From contig OW119933.1 of assembly GCA_933210815.1 (NCBI GenBank), positions 2,480,001 through 2,544,000 of the forward strand: a DNA stretch of 64,000 nt, read 5' to 3'. This DNA comes from Meta bourneti (lineage: Eukaryota > Arthropoda > Arachnida > Araneae > Tetragnathidae). The notes beneath the pieces were generated by a model. That model ran no database searches and had not been told where the DNA came from. It worked only from the letters and a program-made list of their open reading frames with translations. This document shows positions 31,725-44,684 of this stretch, piece after piece. Both the position numbers and the translations under genes were made by a program. Numbering within the stretch: the first letter of the stretch is position 1; the number at the start of each line of letters is the position of its first letter.

Positions 31725-33203
31725 CAAATCATCATTATCATAAGAGTACATATTCTCACACTTTATATTTTCAAAACTATTGTCATCACAAATATTCAGT
31801 TATTTTCATTATCTCTTAAGATCCAAAATTATTATACTGATTATTATAAGAATAACGTGAATAGACTTGCTAAAAAAGTGATAATATACTTTCACAGAAG
31901 TTATTGGAACATTCGATGTTACATCATTACGAAACTGAAATATTTGTTTACTTCTGATATGGGTTTCGAAGTTAAATAAATTGACAATTTCTAAACTGAA
32001 AAAGGCATAACTCAAAATAGAGTTGATCATTTAAAAACAAGTTGCTTTCTGAATTAACCCAATTTTAGCATTAATTAAAATAATTCCACTTACCGAAGTA
32101 GCTGCTTGTTAGCACATTTCTCGTTTCAATGTCAAAAAGTTTAAGGTAAATGTTCAGAGTTACTTTGGTGACAGTGAAAATCTAGAAAATGCTTCTTGAT
32201 CACAAAGAATAGTTATGGTCATTGAGTATTCTTATGTCTGTTCTTTTTGATTGTTCTAAACTCCTTGTTGGTTTCTTGAGAGGAGGATGAAGTAGGAGAG
32301 GCTCCTGTGTGGGAAAGTTCTCCTAGGAGGACTCCAGTCCTGTTAATGTGCAGAAGGTAGGAATCATGAATCTCGGAATCATCGGGAAACAATTCCGGGT
32401 AAGGTAGTACACTGGTTTTCTTGGCTAGATGAGGAACTGGTACGAGAATGCTCCTCGGTTTATTCTGCTGGTTGGCTGCTGTCATCATCATAAAGTAGAT
32501 TGTAGATAGCTTTTTCATTCAGTTGATCAAAAGGGTGAGCTCCTGGAAGTCTGAATAACATATGATTGAAGCGTCTTTTTATCGGATATCATCTTTTGTT
32601 GTTTACTGGTGAGAGCTTTATCGGAGATAATCAATGAGAGCCGTTCAATTGATTGAAACTTCCCAAATGAGTCTGCATGGTGAGAGGTTCCCAAATCACA
32701 AGTTCCGTTCTGTCGGCTTTAAAATCTGTCATAACAGATCTCATAAGCCATTTGTATTGCAGTCGTGACAAGAGTGGTGTAAGTCAACCGGAGAGAATGA
32801 TCCATTTGTATTGAATAATGATAGTTCCGCAAATGGAGAGGCAGAAAGTTCTATAACAATTCTTTATTAATTCAATAGACGAGTAGTTACACCATAAGGC
32901 GAGGAAGTTGTTGAGGGTTTGGGGTTTGGAATGACTCTGAGGGCTGAGAGACTCGTGAAAGAATGAATAGCTCTTTGAATGATCTCGCTAGAGGGATTAG
33001 GATTAAGAGAAATATTATTGGATCATGAGATCTAACAAGAAAGTTCATTGGCAGAAATCACTGGTTTAACGGAGGAATGTGATTTTACATATGCGATTTG
33101 AAAGCAGGAGAGTACGTGGGAGGTCCAAGTTAACGAGAAGGCGTGAGTTCAAAGGTGAAAGGGGGTGGCAGGATATATTGACCACTTAGATAGGGAGACT
33201 TAT
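31725..33203 (-). mobile_element. gypsy element B, remnant with RT-integrase deletion
   Basis: Same family as element A. From 33203 down it matches the leader of A, then shows gag debris (32219-32520) and protease debris (31809-32030, with IVNLFNFE, KQIFQF and VTSNVPI shared with A). The match stops at about 31725, which corresponds to about 28540 in A, and the next bases are the LTR. RT, RNase H and integrase are gone. Upstream of 33203 the match ends abruptly in unrelated sequence, so it has no 5' LTR here. Confidence 0.75.
31809..32520 (-). pseudogene. gypsy B gag and protease debris
   Basis: Two frames related to element A: 32219-32520 (gag end, with an RTGVLLGELS stretch that aligns with RTGIPLENFP in A) and 31809-32030 (protease C-terminal half). 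The DTG active site of the protease is not readable in any frame. Non-functional. Confidence 0.6.
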
Positions 33204-33483
33204 AGCCCTTTCACCCAATTACACAAAAACATTTTCAAAATATTTGAGAAATTGATACATATCGGAAGGTATTCGAGCTATTCCTGAATATGTCGGTATT
33301 CTTTTATTTAGACTGAATGGCCGAGCTCACAATAGATGCTAAACGGTCTTACCTTTTCTTTGGTTATCAGGTATTCTAGGTGCAACTATTTATAATCGCT
33401 TCGTTTCAGATATATCCATCAGAAATATCCTTTACTGCAGTCAGTTCAGTTTATTTTTAATTTTACTTTTTTCCTCATATTTT

Positions 33484-33630
33484 CTCTCGTCATCTGACCG
33501 TGGTTATAAATTACCTGATGTTGTCCTCGGATCTTTCCCTTCGGGTTTGATTCCGGACCGTCGCCAATAGCCCGTGTATTGCTGCTTTGCGACGTTAATG
33601 AAAATACCTTCCTACCTACCCTATATTTCT
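33484..33630 (+). mobile_element. SINE fragment (3' part)
   Basis: Shares CGTCATCTGACCGTGGTT, GGATCTTTCCCTTCGG and CGTCGCCAATAGCCCGT with the fuller copy at 42081-42405, and ends in the same CTACC repeats. The tRNA-like head is missing. Confidence 0.7.
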
Positions 33631-36600
33631 CCAGCTACTCTTCTGCATTTAATGTTTTGTTGTTTCGAAACTGAACAAAAATGCGAAACACAAAAGTGTA
33701 TAGATTGAAGACTTGGAACGGGACATCATTTCGAAAATTAATAAATAATACAATGTTTCATCTATAAAACTTTTACTGCTGTTATAAACGTAATCTTAGA
33801 TTTCAAAAGAGGAAAATATTTGGCTTCTCTGAATTTAGATATTTAAGCAGTAAAATTGAAAAGTTCATGTTTTGTGACGGAAATGAACACTTAATATCTC
33901 TACACAAATGAACTCTTTACAAATGAACTTTTTGTGCAAGAAAGTTAATAGAACTATAAACATTTACCAAATAGTTGTTACTACAAGGTTTGAAACAAGT
34001 TTTCACCCAGCCATATAACCAGAACCAGTTTCCACACCGTATAACCAGAATAACCTGTGTGTGAGGAGTTAAAATCCCTCCTCTCATAGCATCACAACAA
34101 AACATGTGGCCATTTGATTTTAAAAGCCATGCTACAAGCTGTATAAAGTGTTGCCTATGTAATATGATACCTGGCGAGTTAAGTGCAGTACACACAAACT
34201 ACTCTCCTGCAATTGCACAAACTGCTCTCCTGTTAGATATCTTGTGCACAAGAAAAGTATGTACTGCTAGTTCTCACAAGAGCTAATAGTGCCCACAAAA
34301 TAGCGTTAACTCCACCCACTCGAACGCACGTGCGAGGCTTAAAAAGTAGAGCGCTCATTTGATTCACTTTAGGTATCTGAGTCCTCTTTTTTAATGTTTA
34401 AATAATACTAGTTTTCTTTTTAAGGCAAAACAACTTATAAAAACTCATTGTAAAACAAAAAAATCACTAAAAATTGTTATAATTTATAAAAAAAATTGGC
34501 AAAAATCGGAAAATTCAGGTAAAAAATGACGCTAACCAAAAACAATACAAGTGAAAAATGTATGAGTGCATTTGCCAAAATTTTGAAGTCTCCTAAATAT
34601 ATAAGCTAGGGCCTGAACTAAAAAAATATGCTATATTCCTTTCCTCATGAGATATAGAGAATAATGTAGAAGAAAATATGGATATATATTTGAAATTTAT
34701 CCCTACTCCTCAACAATGGAATCTCTAAAAAGTTTTCGCTTCAAGATAACTCTTATATCCTAGCTCGGCCCTCCAAAACAAATATAAAAATCAGTACACC
34801 AAATTCAATAAAAATATATAAAAAATATCGCGTTTCTCGTGCAAAAGTTATGCTCAAAATCGCAAACTGAGAAAAAAAATGCATTTAAAGATTTGAAAAC
34901 AAATTATAAAACAGCTGTTAAGATCTATTGAAATAAGTACATCTCCGCTTCTATTCACCGTGCAGACAAAATAAAAAGTTTTGTAAAGAAAAAAGTCTAA
35001 ATATTAAGAATATTGTATAAAACAAAATATGAAATTTTAGTCAAAAATTGACTTTTCAACGTAGTCAGATACTTTAACTACGGAGAATGTTGTTAACTTT
35101 AAAGACATAATGAATGAGACTAAAAATTAAAATTCTTCAAATGTGCTGTGCTCTTACGAACGAAAGATTCCTCTCCTCTTCACTCGCGGAAGAGTGATCT
35201 TTTAATGTCATTTCTATGTAATTTCGAAGTCCTCGGGAAAAGAGCTCAAGAAAGTAGGAGCTTCATTACTTCAAAATCCCTTCATATCTTAAAAAAATGT
35301 CCTGGTTTGATTTTCTTCGAATTGAATAGAATTGTTTGTAAATTGGAAAATAAAATATTTATTTAAGCGGTATTGCTTGTCTTCAGAAGGTGCAATAATC
35401 TTATTTGTTAAAAAATGTTTGCATTATGGCCTTTATCGAAGATGTGAGGATAACTTACGCGTTACTGAGTTGATATTTTTTCTTATCTTACAGAGCACAA
35501 AGTTACTTTTGGGATGCCTGAATATAATCCAAGCCGGAAATGGCTAATGACAAAGCGATTTCCTCAGATCGGAGGGCGCGGTGAAGCGTAGAATAAATTA
35601 CTACGTTCTATAATTTATAACGGAGTGTGGTAAAAACGAAGATGTTCAGTCATGGTCAACTCATACTTTGAGAAGTAATGTGTACTTTCTTGTGCAATCT
35701 TCATTCCACCCAAATCCATGAATTCAAAAAGGAGATATTGGCTTTTTGGGGGTCGGGGTACTTAAATGCATTCCCAGATACTTACATAAACATGTAGTGT
35801 CGATTTGATATTTTCCTGAGCAAACTAAAGAAACAAATACCTGTTGAAGGGCATACTTTTGTTACAGTTTGTAGTAACAAAGAATTTCTGTAATCTGGGA
35901 AAGTAAAATTAAAGTCATATTTAACACTTAGAAAATTTTGATACTTTTATCCATTTAGATTGAAATACTGTTTCTCTGAAATAGATGAAATGAAGTCAAG
36001 CTTTTCACAAAACATGAAATCGTATCGTATAGTATGCAAAGAAGAGTAAAACTATTTATTTGTTGAGTAATGAAATTGATGCGAACACTTTGAGTTGAGA
36101 TTAAGTAATCAAAGCAATGTGATTCGTTGATTTTTGTTTCAAAATCAATTTATGAAGAATAATAAAAGTGTGATAGTAAAAAACTGGAAAAGGTATTTTG
36201 GAAGAATACCTAACTCAATAACACAAGCGTCTTTGTGAAGGGCTGCGAAAATGATCATTATCACAGTACTGATGAAATCATTTTTGGCAATCTTACTTTA
36301 TGAGAACTCTTTTCCTCTTAAACTTCACAACTGATTCAATAGCCTGCCTCCCGTTTTGCGCAATAGGATGGATGGGTTACGGAAATATTTAACAAAATTA
36401 AACTTTTGTTTGTGTGAGCAATTTTTGATTTGAACAAAATCAATTTTCGTTAAAAATTCTTCACGGACGGAACACCCAAAGAAGTTGTTTTCCTTTAACA
36501 GAAACGAGCAATTTATCACCATTTTTCATGTGAACTGGTTTTATCAGGTGAAATGAAATGTCCAATCGGCCATCCCATCCAACTGTCCTGGTCCTTCGTT

Positions 36601-39530
36601 AAGTGTGGAATATTTTACTGCCAGAGGATGTTGTCCCCAAGAAAAGATGTTTCCCTTTCCTTCAGATCAAATCTAAGGAAAACAAAGACAAACCGCCAGA
36701 CAGTTTGAAACTAATAAAGGAAAATTTAATTACTTTTACGCTTGAAACTGTAAAAATAGCAAATATCGGAGGGAATAGCTGAAATTATCGCATAAAACAT
36801 CCTATGATTTCAATTGAAATGCATAAAAGTTGCTGTTAATATTTTTTTCGAATATTAATCTCTCCATTAATATTTCGTTCTAAACATTAACTTCAAGAAA
36901 AGAAACATTGTATAGATTTTGTGAATCCTTTCACAAAAATGTGAAAGGAAGATTTGGAAAAATGAATAGAAGTCTGGTATACTAATTTAACCCCCTGAGT
37001 GTCACGAGAATTCCCACAACACACGTAACTCAATAAATACACATCTATTGATTAAAAGAATGAGATTCGAGAAAGTCAGAACTGGTTCGAACTAGGCAGG
37101 GAAGACTGCAGAACGGATATATGCGTGGGAACCCCCGCAGAGGGGTTAGCATTAGTTACTCCAAATATTCAGAATACAGAAACGTATGAACCAAGTGACT
37201 TGTCATTCAAATGAACGTTTGAGAGTCGAAATGTGGCGTCAGAATTTGTCATTGAAAATAATGAAATTTGAGAGCAATTTAATATGAGGGGATTCAATTT
37301 TTTACCGCAGCTGAACATATGTGCATATCTTCGCTTACGTCTTAATATGTACATGTAAGGAGATTGAGGCTCTCAATAGTGTCCCCACTGTTAATCGGGT
37401 TGTTTTACTAATCCGTACACATAATAGAGAAAATTATTTATTAAAAATTTCTTATTATAAAATTGAATATAAAAATCATTAATTAATAGATTCACACGGG
37501 AAAAAACTAACCGATTTCATTAAAAAAATTTAATAGTCGAAATATTTAATAAAGTCAGGTGTAATTCTCTTTTGATTCTATTTCGTTATTTGTCATACTA
37601 CATTTCGTATAGAATGGATTCTTTATTGAAATATTAGAGTTGTGAAATCTCGATACAAGAGGCCTACCATACCAAGTAAATACTATGCAAATCAAATCCG
37701 TAGGAAATTAATAAGTGCATAATGCATTCAAATTTCATGTACGAATGTTTTAACAAATATATGCAGAAGAATATTAGTTTATCATTTACTCTCACTCATG
37801 GTGTATAAGATTCAGAAAATCGATTTCAACCATAGTTGCAACACCAAAAGCCGAACTCCATTTCGTTCCAGGCGAGTTGCCAGGGTTGCAGAATTTCACT
37901 TTCACAAAACGTCCCCAAAACCAAGCGGCGATAATAAGTAAAAGAATAAAACCAGATGCAGTCTTGAAAGCGAAACCGGTTTCAGAAAATCGGTAATAGC
38001 AAGTCCTTGATGCTTGGACCCTAGATATATAGCTGCTGAGTGTGTTGTGGAACTTTATTGCATCAATTGACTACAACATACTTTCACCACTTTCGTCAAC
38101 TCTCTCCTGTAGAAAAATGTAAGTTTTACTCAATTTCTTATCTTTGTGATTGATTCTCGTTTCAGTCTGTAGTGAGGTAATCTTCGAATATCTTTCAATG
38201 CTGTCCTCATTTCTTTATCCACTTGTTTTTTCTCATTTTCTCAGGGAACTTTTGCCAACTCTGGGGACAAATAAACTGGAGGAAATTTGTTATTTCATGA
38301 TTTGAAAGATAGATGCCCGTTTTAAAAGTGCAACTTTAAAATAATCTTTCAAACTATTAAATGTAAGTTTAGAACAATACAAACTTTAACGTGACATTTT
38401 TATAAACCGAATAATACTACATTATTTAAACTCGATTTTATAGAATGTTTCAAAGTAATTATAACAGAAGGAAGTCCAAGAAGTTAAAAAGTTGTATAGA
38501 TTCTTTATTTAATACCAATTTTCTTAGTTTCGATCTAAGATCCTGTTTTTCCAACTTCACATAAAGCAGTAAATGAGTACAAAGAATTTCTGTAATTGTT
38601 TTCTGAAGTTTAACTCTAAAAAATGTAATAAACCGCTTGTATATTTCAATAGTTTGAATGATTTTGTACCCTAATATTCTTACATAAAATATTTTTGATA
38701 TTAGTGGATACTGTCACTGCTGAAAATGTTTTCGTTGAATTAAAACTTATTACATTTTAGTATTGAAAATGCGAAACATGAATTTCGGCCAACTATTTGA
38801 ACTTTAAAAATATTCCATCAACTTTTAGCTCAAACAGTACTTTTGTTGTTTCTGTTATCTATTTTACACTGTATTTTATACTCAATTTATGTTACTTAAT
38901 AATGTTATAACTGTTTAAGTGATTAAATTATTCGATTCATGGTATTTGTCCACTATTGTTGTTTACACTTCTAAGAAATTAATAACCAATTTGTAAATGA
39001 ATGCATTTAAGTTTACCATTCAAGGATACTTGTGTGTATACTGAAACCCCCCCCCGGAGCACCCTTTGAAATGGCTACTCGTATTTTTGACCGGTGCGCT
39101 ACTGCACCCCCACTGTTGAAATACTCTCTCCTATTGGTGCTCTTGATATTCCATTTGTGCTATACTTATTCCAGGTTCCCATAATGAAATTTGGAATGAG
39201 TATAGTTTTTATCCACATAGGGCCATCTTAAGGTCATTATAAGCCCACCCATTCACACGAATAAAAATAGAATGGAAACCTTTACAGATTTTGATCATTT
39301 CAATAATATCAATGTTTGAAAACACATAAGATGTGCAGAGCATCTTTTGACAGGATTTGAAAAAAATAAACATTTCATCATATAAATAGTTTGTTATTGG
39401 TAAGTTATTCAGAAGACATTAATTATTTTTATAATAAATAGAAGAAATATTTTCAAAATTTATTGATAAGTAAATTTAATCAAATCAATGTTCTTTGGGA
39501 TGTCATTTTTTGATTCCTGAGGCAGAATGA
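33631..39530. other. Host DNA, no gene recognised
   Basis: AT-rich non-coding sequence. Short frames (for example 35148-35366 and 36325-36522) lack any motif I know. A small hairpin (CCTTTCACA / TGTGAAAGG) lies near 36930. A 9-base C run lies just outside the gene-like areas at 39047. Nothing else stands out. Confidence 0.5.
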
Positions 39531-39536
39531 ATCAGT

Positions 39537-39798
39537 TCTTAGAGACTTCCCTCCTGAACAGCAAAAGAAGTTAAGTATGTGTTTTTCCATCTGAGAATAA
39601 TGCATTGCTCTTCGGTTGGTCGATTTTGTTTGAATGGCGCAAGGTCCAACAATGGACAAGCTGCGCCAAGTCCAAATAATATTCCAATGCAATATAACCG
39701 AGCAAAGTGTTCAGGATAACAACCAATACCAACAATTAAAAAGGTGATAAAAACATAGGTAAAGATGAAAGGAAGCGAAACTTTTAATCTAACTTCAA
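39537..39798 (-). other. Possible coding exon with two hydrophobic segments
   Basis: The minus strand has an open frame of about 85 codons without a start codon, preceded by an acceptor-like TTTTGAAGTTAG near 39800. The product has two hydrophobic stretches (FIFTYVFITFLIVGIG and LYCIGILFGLGAACPLL) joined by CYPEHFAR. It could be an exon or remnant of a membrane transporter. I do not recognise the family. Confidence 0.3.
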
Positions 39799-39998
39799 AA
39801 AGGTAAGTACATCAAAATATGTCATCATCATAAAAGTAAAATGCTGAATTAAAATGCACTAATGAGAATTTTGATTCCAAATTGATGAAGGAGGGGGAGT
39901 ATAGTTTAAAATTTATTAAAAGGTTTTTCTTAAAAAATGAAACATACAAACTCATGTGGGTGACCCTTGATGGCGAAAAGTCTTCTTACATAGAAATG

Positions 39999-40073
39999 AC
40001 TTAGATGGGGTATCCCCATCTCAGTTAATAACTAAGGAGGTTATTAACTGAGATGGGGATACCCCATCTAAGT
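39999..40073. repeat. Perfect 34-bp inverted repeat with nested palindromes
   Basis: The arms 39999-40032 and 40040-40073 are exact reverse complements separated by 7 bases (TAAGGAG). Each arm contains its own small hairpin GATGGGG-TAT-CCCCATC, so the DNA or RNA could fold as one long stem or as two smaller ones. It is not flanked by a recognisable transposon. Confidence 0.9.
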
Positions 40074-40244
40074 TAATGTAGTTAATAAATTGCAAATGTA
40101 TTGAAAAACCTGAGTAATGACGAAAGATAAAAAGCGATGGGGTTGATCAAACAAGTCTGCTAAAATAGGCGTTGTAGTGCTAAAAAATCGAAAATAAAAA
40201 TTTTTAAGGGGCAAGAAAAGTTAATATTTATTTCACCCATTTAG

Positions 40245-40596
40245 ACCTTTGGCAGACGAGCTTGATCCGGTAATTTCGTTTTATATTCTGAGGGGTATAC
40301 TAAAGCAGTCGCACATTTTACGACTTGAACCTGCAGTCGAAAATGGACAGGAGCTCCCTCCAAAAGCATTCAATTTGGGAGTGTTTCTATCTTTGCAATC
40401 GTCAAAGATAGAGTTCAACCGATTTCAAATCGATGGAAACTTGTACACTAGATCGTACGTAATATATGAGAGCAATGTGATTTTTTCGCAAAAAAATAAT
40501 AATTTTTCCACTCGTAGACTTAACCTATTTACAAAACGCATTTGGGCTGAATTTGGCGAGGATATACCTTATAGCAAAAGTGAAAATCCGAAATAA
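40245..40596 (+). other. Possible terminal coding exon, unrecognised
   Basis: An open frame of 116 codons follows a good acceptor (pyrimidine-rich, ending CCATTTAG at 40244) and ends in TAA at 40594. Composition looks protein-like (ADELDPVISFYILRGIL, KAFNLGVFLSL, KRIWAEFGEDIP). No start codon is needed if it is a last exon. I do not recognise a family; it may be a host gene end or a chance frame. Confidence 0.3.
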
Positions 40597-42080
40597 ATAT
40601 CACTTTCATTGGAGTATTTGTTGCTTTAGTCAGCTGGTTTATTTTTACTGCTACAGAATTTTATATCGGATTTTTAAGAAATTCACTTCTACCCCGATTT
40701 CTTCCAAGCTGGTCACATAAATGTTATAGTTTATCACAAAAGGGCAGTGTCAATAATTTTGCTTCTGAGAATCTCTCAACTTGAGTTTCCATGGGCATTT
40801 CAAAAGATTGAAAATAAAGCTAAAATTATTTATTGAAATTCCCTTTGAAAACTAAGCTTCAAAACTCTATTTTCATTTTGATGTTCTCAATGTGAAATGT
40901 GTAAGATGAGTTGCAATTCCCATGTATTTTTTTACATGCCACAAGAGAAATTAAAATTGATTTACGAAAGTTCATTTAATTGTCGTGTAATAAAATCGAT
41001 TCAAAACTTATATTCAACACAATAACGGATTTTTTACCGCATTGCATAGGAAGATGAAATGTGATGATCTCGGTCCACCGCGTAGCTTCTCTCCCTGCAG
41101 CCCGCTTGAGGTGAAGGACAAACTAGAGTTTAAAGTAGAGGCACGAAAGTAGCATACGACCTTGTCATTGGAATGATAAAATATGGTGGTTTCGTTCAGG
41201 GACGGTTAGGGTGAAGTCAGGTTATTCAAAGTCACGATTCGCATCATTTTTACTCAAGATGAATTAGAAAAGTCTTAACGAACGTAATCAGTGTTATAAT
41301 ATCGTATTCATATCTGTTTTGTCACTCTACGGTCATTTGTTGGTACACGAGAGCTAATTACACCAGGACCTATGTTTTTAAGTGGATTCCGAACCATTAC
41401 GAATATCTATCCTAGACTGATTCGAACCCAGAGCGCTAACTACTCGGCTACCAGGCGAACTGTTATTTATCATCTTTAGAAAAATTACTCGACTTTTTTA
41501 AATTGGAAGTCAAAAGTCGCTAACTCATTGTCAAGTTTTCTTTATTTTAAAACCGATTCTCATAATAATGAAACTCACTGTGTGTGTGTAACTTATTACC
41601 ATCAATAGAAGTGGTTTTTTCGCCATTTAACTTCATAAACAATATCACAATGAAAATTGTTTTTCTCTGATTTGACTCTTACCTAATTTGATATAGTTTA
41701 CTTTTAGAAGATCCTTCTAGACTTGAAAAAATACCAAACATTTGTTGGAAAACTTGCTACTTATTTTCTTCTCAAACATTTTCATACTAAAAATGAAGGA
41801 ACGGATTGTGTGTGCCATGTATAGGATATATTTTCAAGTTTGTTTTATATAAATCTAAACTGGTTTTGGTACCTTGGCTAGAGCTTTTTGCATTTCAAAA
41901 TTTTATGTAATATGGTATGTTTTCAAGTTTTTCGGTCATTTTAAAGCATTTCTTTGTTAATTTTGATTCGTTATTTGACATGTTTTGGTGCTCAAATAAA
42001 ATGGGCATTTTTGAGTGATTCATTGCAATTTTAGGCTAATAATATAAGCTTCCCGTTTGTTATGCTCTTCTATATTCAGG
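40597..42080. other. Host DNA with a tRNA-like fragment
   Basis: No gene seen. At 41415-41460 the minus strand reads GTAGCCGAGTAGTTAGCG followed directly by GGGTTCGAATC: the A and B boxes of a tRNA-like head with the anticodon arm missing, probably a SINE fragment. Confidence 0.5.
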
Positions 42081-42405
42081 GCCACGGTAGCCCAATTGGT
42101 AGAGTCACGGATTAGCAATCCCGGGGTTCAGAGCTCGAAACTCGAACCAATCAAAGACCGTCGTGTACGTGGAGGCTGGTGCACGATAAATCTGCAGTGG
42201 CCTCATAAGTCCTCACGTTAGCGGAGTGTGTAAGTTTGGAGAGTGGGGTGCCAGCTCAATCTTAACCTCGTCGTCTGACCATGTTTCAAAATTATGAGGC
42301 GCTGTCCTTGGATCTTTCACTTAGGGATCGATCAAGGACCGTCGCCAATAGCCCGTTGTGTTGCTCCAGTGAGACGTTAATTCAACTACCTACCTATTCT
42401 ATATG
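42081..42405 (+). mobile_element. tRNA-derived SINE, near full length
   Basis: Begins with a tRNA-like head (A box TAGCCCAATTGGTAGAGTC; B-box region GGGGTTCAGAGCTC). The body is shared with copies at 62875-63130 (minus), 61331-61475 and 33484-33630, and the end is CTACCTACCT. Pol III transcription from the head and mobilisation by a LINE are the known mode for such elements. Confidence 0.8.
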
Positions 42406-44679
42406 TATGTAATATGTAAAAATAAATTATACATGAAATTGTTCGTTGGTACAATTACATTACATTACTTGACACATAAATGGTCAGAAGTGAAAACTTA
42501 ATTTCTTCTATAAGGCATATTTTTGTTAATAAAATAGACCTTCAAAAACAAAATTCAGAATTATTATGTTTTAAAGTGTTTTTTATCAGACAAGAAACAA
42601 ATGGTGATTTATTTTAGTTTCTGTGATCAACTAATTTGTACTTGTTTATCATGTTTGGTTCATGGAGCATGAATTGGTAAAAAAAAGAATTTCAATTTAC
42701 AAAGCAAGTCAACAGGTAAAATTACGATCTTCAAATTCTTTTAAGGGTTCTCGGGGTTTAATGGGTTAGCCCACTGTGCTAGCGACCTGCGAGTTGTAAG
42801 AGGGCAGATATTCCTGTAGGGGTCGATTCTTCAAAGGGTTTATTTTTCTCTTCTGAGTCAGTAAAATTTTCCTTGTGTTCAATCTACTTGACGTTGTTTA
42901 GCTCAATTTGGCCAATTGTGGCCCCATGCGTCAAAATCCAAACCAATTCTTTTTGCTTTATTGCATGCAATTTTAAAAAAGTTTTATAAGGAAAAATAAT
43001 TTGTTTTCTTTTATATTTCTATTATGAGAAAGATCAAAATGGGGCCATACTATGGATAAAAACAAGATTACAGATTTAATATTTAGTCGATTTAACCCTA
43101 TAGAGTATTTGGACCCTATAGAGTCGAATAATTGGTATTCAAATAGTCCAGTTGTCAAACAAGGAGACATGCTTGGCTTCGTCTCGCGAGAGGAGTGAGA
43201 TGGTAATATGTTGGAACAGTTCCACATCATTCCAATAATAAGCATTCTACGGGGTGCAATTTTTAAGAAGTTCTACAAAATGTACTTTTTGTCGATAACC
43301 GAAACAGGCTACATTTCCTGATTGGCTATTATAAGGGATTCGAATGAAGTAGGGCATATTCTGCATTTGTTTAGCAGACGAGAGACGGCATGCTTTATCG
43401 GTGTGGCAGGTTTGTTTTTCTTTTCCAACTCTTGTATTTACTAATAAGTTATATTTAAGAATGAGTGCTACAATTACTTCGAAGGCATCCAGAGTAATCC
43501 AGATGGAGTCAACCTTGTCGTGGATTCTTTCAACTAGTTTGTAGATAGAAGGAAATATACTATTTCAACCTTGACGAGTTTGCTTCACAAGAGACTACTA
43601 TACAACTTTCTGTGCTTTTCTTTTTTCCATTTCAAGGGCAGATAAAAGTCTTGAATTGAATTCTTCCTGAGAGGCGTGACACCCGCAGGTGATATGTAGC
43701 ACAAAGGGACAATAAACATGAGACACATTCCAAGAATCTGATGGTTTAAAGAAATCTCCCCGGTCACACACACAGAAATTGCTTGTGCGACCTCCAACTG
43801 CTCCTCCCTGCTGCCTCCACTTAATCACAAGTCATATTGAGCGTGCTTCCTCATAGGAAGCACTAATTAAGAAGTAACTCACATTTATTATACCATTCTT
43901 ATAAACAGGAAAATTGAAACCAGTTCCTAGACTTCCTTCATATAGCCACTAATCATTACTCATAACCAATGGTTACAATAGTATATTATGAGTAGAACGC
44001 TAGAATTCTCAACACATTTGTGTTTTGATTTCAAGATTTTGTTTTATCCAATCTTCTAAAGAATGGTATTTGTTGATTGACCAATAACCGAGAAAACAAA
44101 AAAGACAAAAGTAAAAAATAATCATATCAGCTAACATCTCTAGCGCAGGTTTCTTTCTTCAAAAGAAATAGAACTTAAAATATAAAATTTTCATTAACCT
44201 AGATGCGAGTCGCATTACTCAGCACATATAACGATTTTAACGACTTTGTAAAATGAGAGTTTTAAAATTGCTCAGAAAAGAAATTTTGCTTCCAATCTTT
44301 CAAAATAAAATTGAATTGTATATTATGAGCTGAGCTTTCTCTTAGTTTCTCAACAGTTTTCTTCAAACCAGTCAAATTTTCTCGAGCAACACCTAACAAT
44401 TTTAGTGCTTATTCAGGGCCTCTATTGATTCCATACAATGAATATTATTCCAATACGGCTCGATTTTCAAGTACTTTTTATTATACCGGAAACTCGTTTT
44501 TTTAATTTTCGTACTAATAAAAAATTTAATATTTTTGGTTCGACCAGAATTGTGTGATAGTAATTTTGTTGAAGCTCTAGTTCTCGGTAATAATTTAAAA
44601 ACCTAACTCATGAATATTGAAAGAGTATATATTGAGATGATATATTGAAAGAGTTTTTCAGCTTCTGAATTATATCAAG
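42406..44679. other. Host DNA, no gene recognised
   Basis: AT-rich sequence. At about 42762-42835 there is another weak tRNA-like stretch (TAGCCCACTGTGCTAGCGA ... GGGGTCGATTC). Antiparallel frames at 43585-43828 have no motif I know. Confidence 0.45.
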
Positions 44680-44684
44680 TCAGT

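Noticed and set aside
30010..33203. The 30010-30400 / 32805-33203 repeat pair taken as LTRs
   Set aside because: The pair lies inside the leaders of elements A and B, next to gag. The longer pair 2757-5310 / 30541-31710 flanks the coding region and suits LTRs better.
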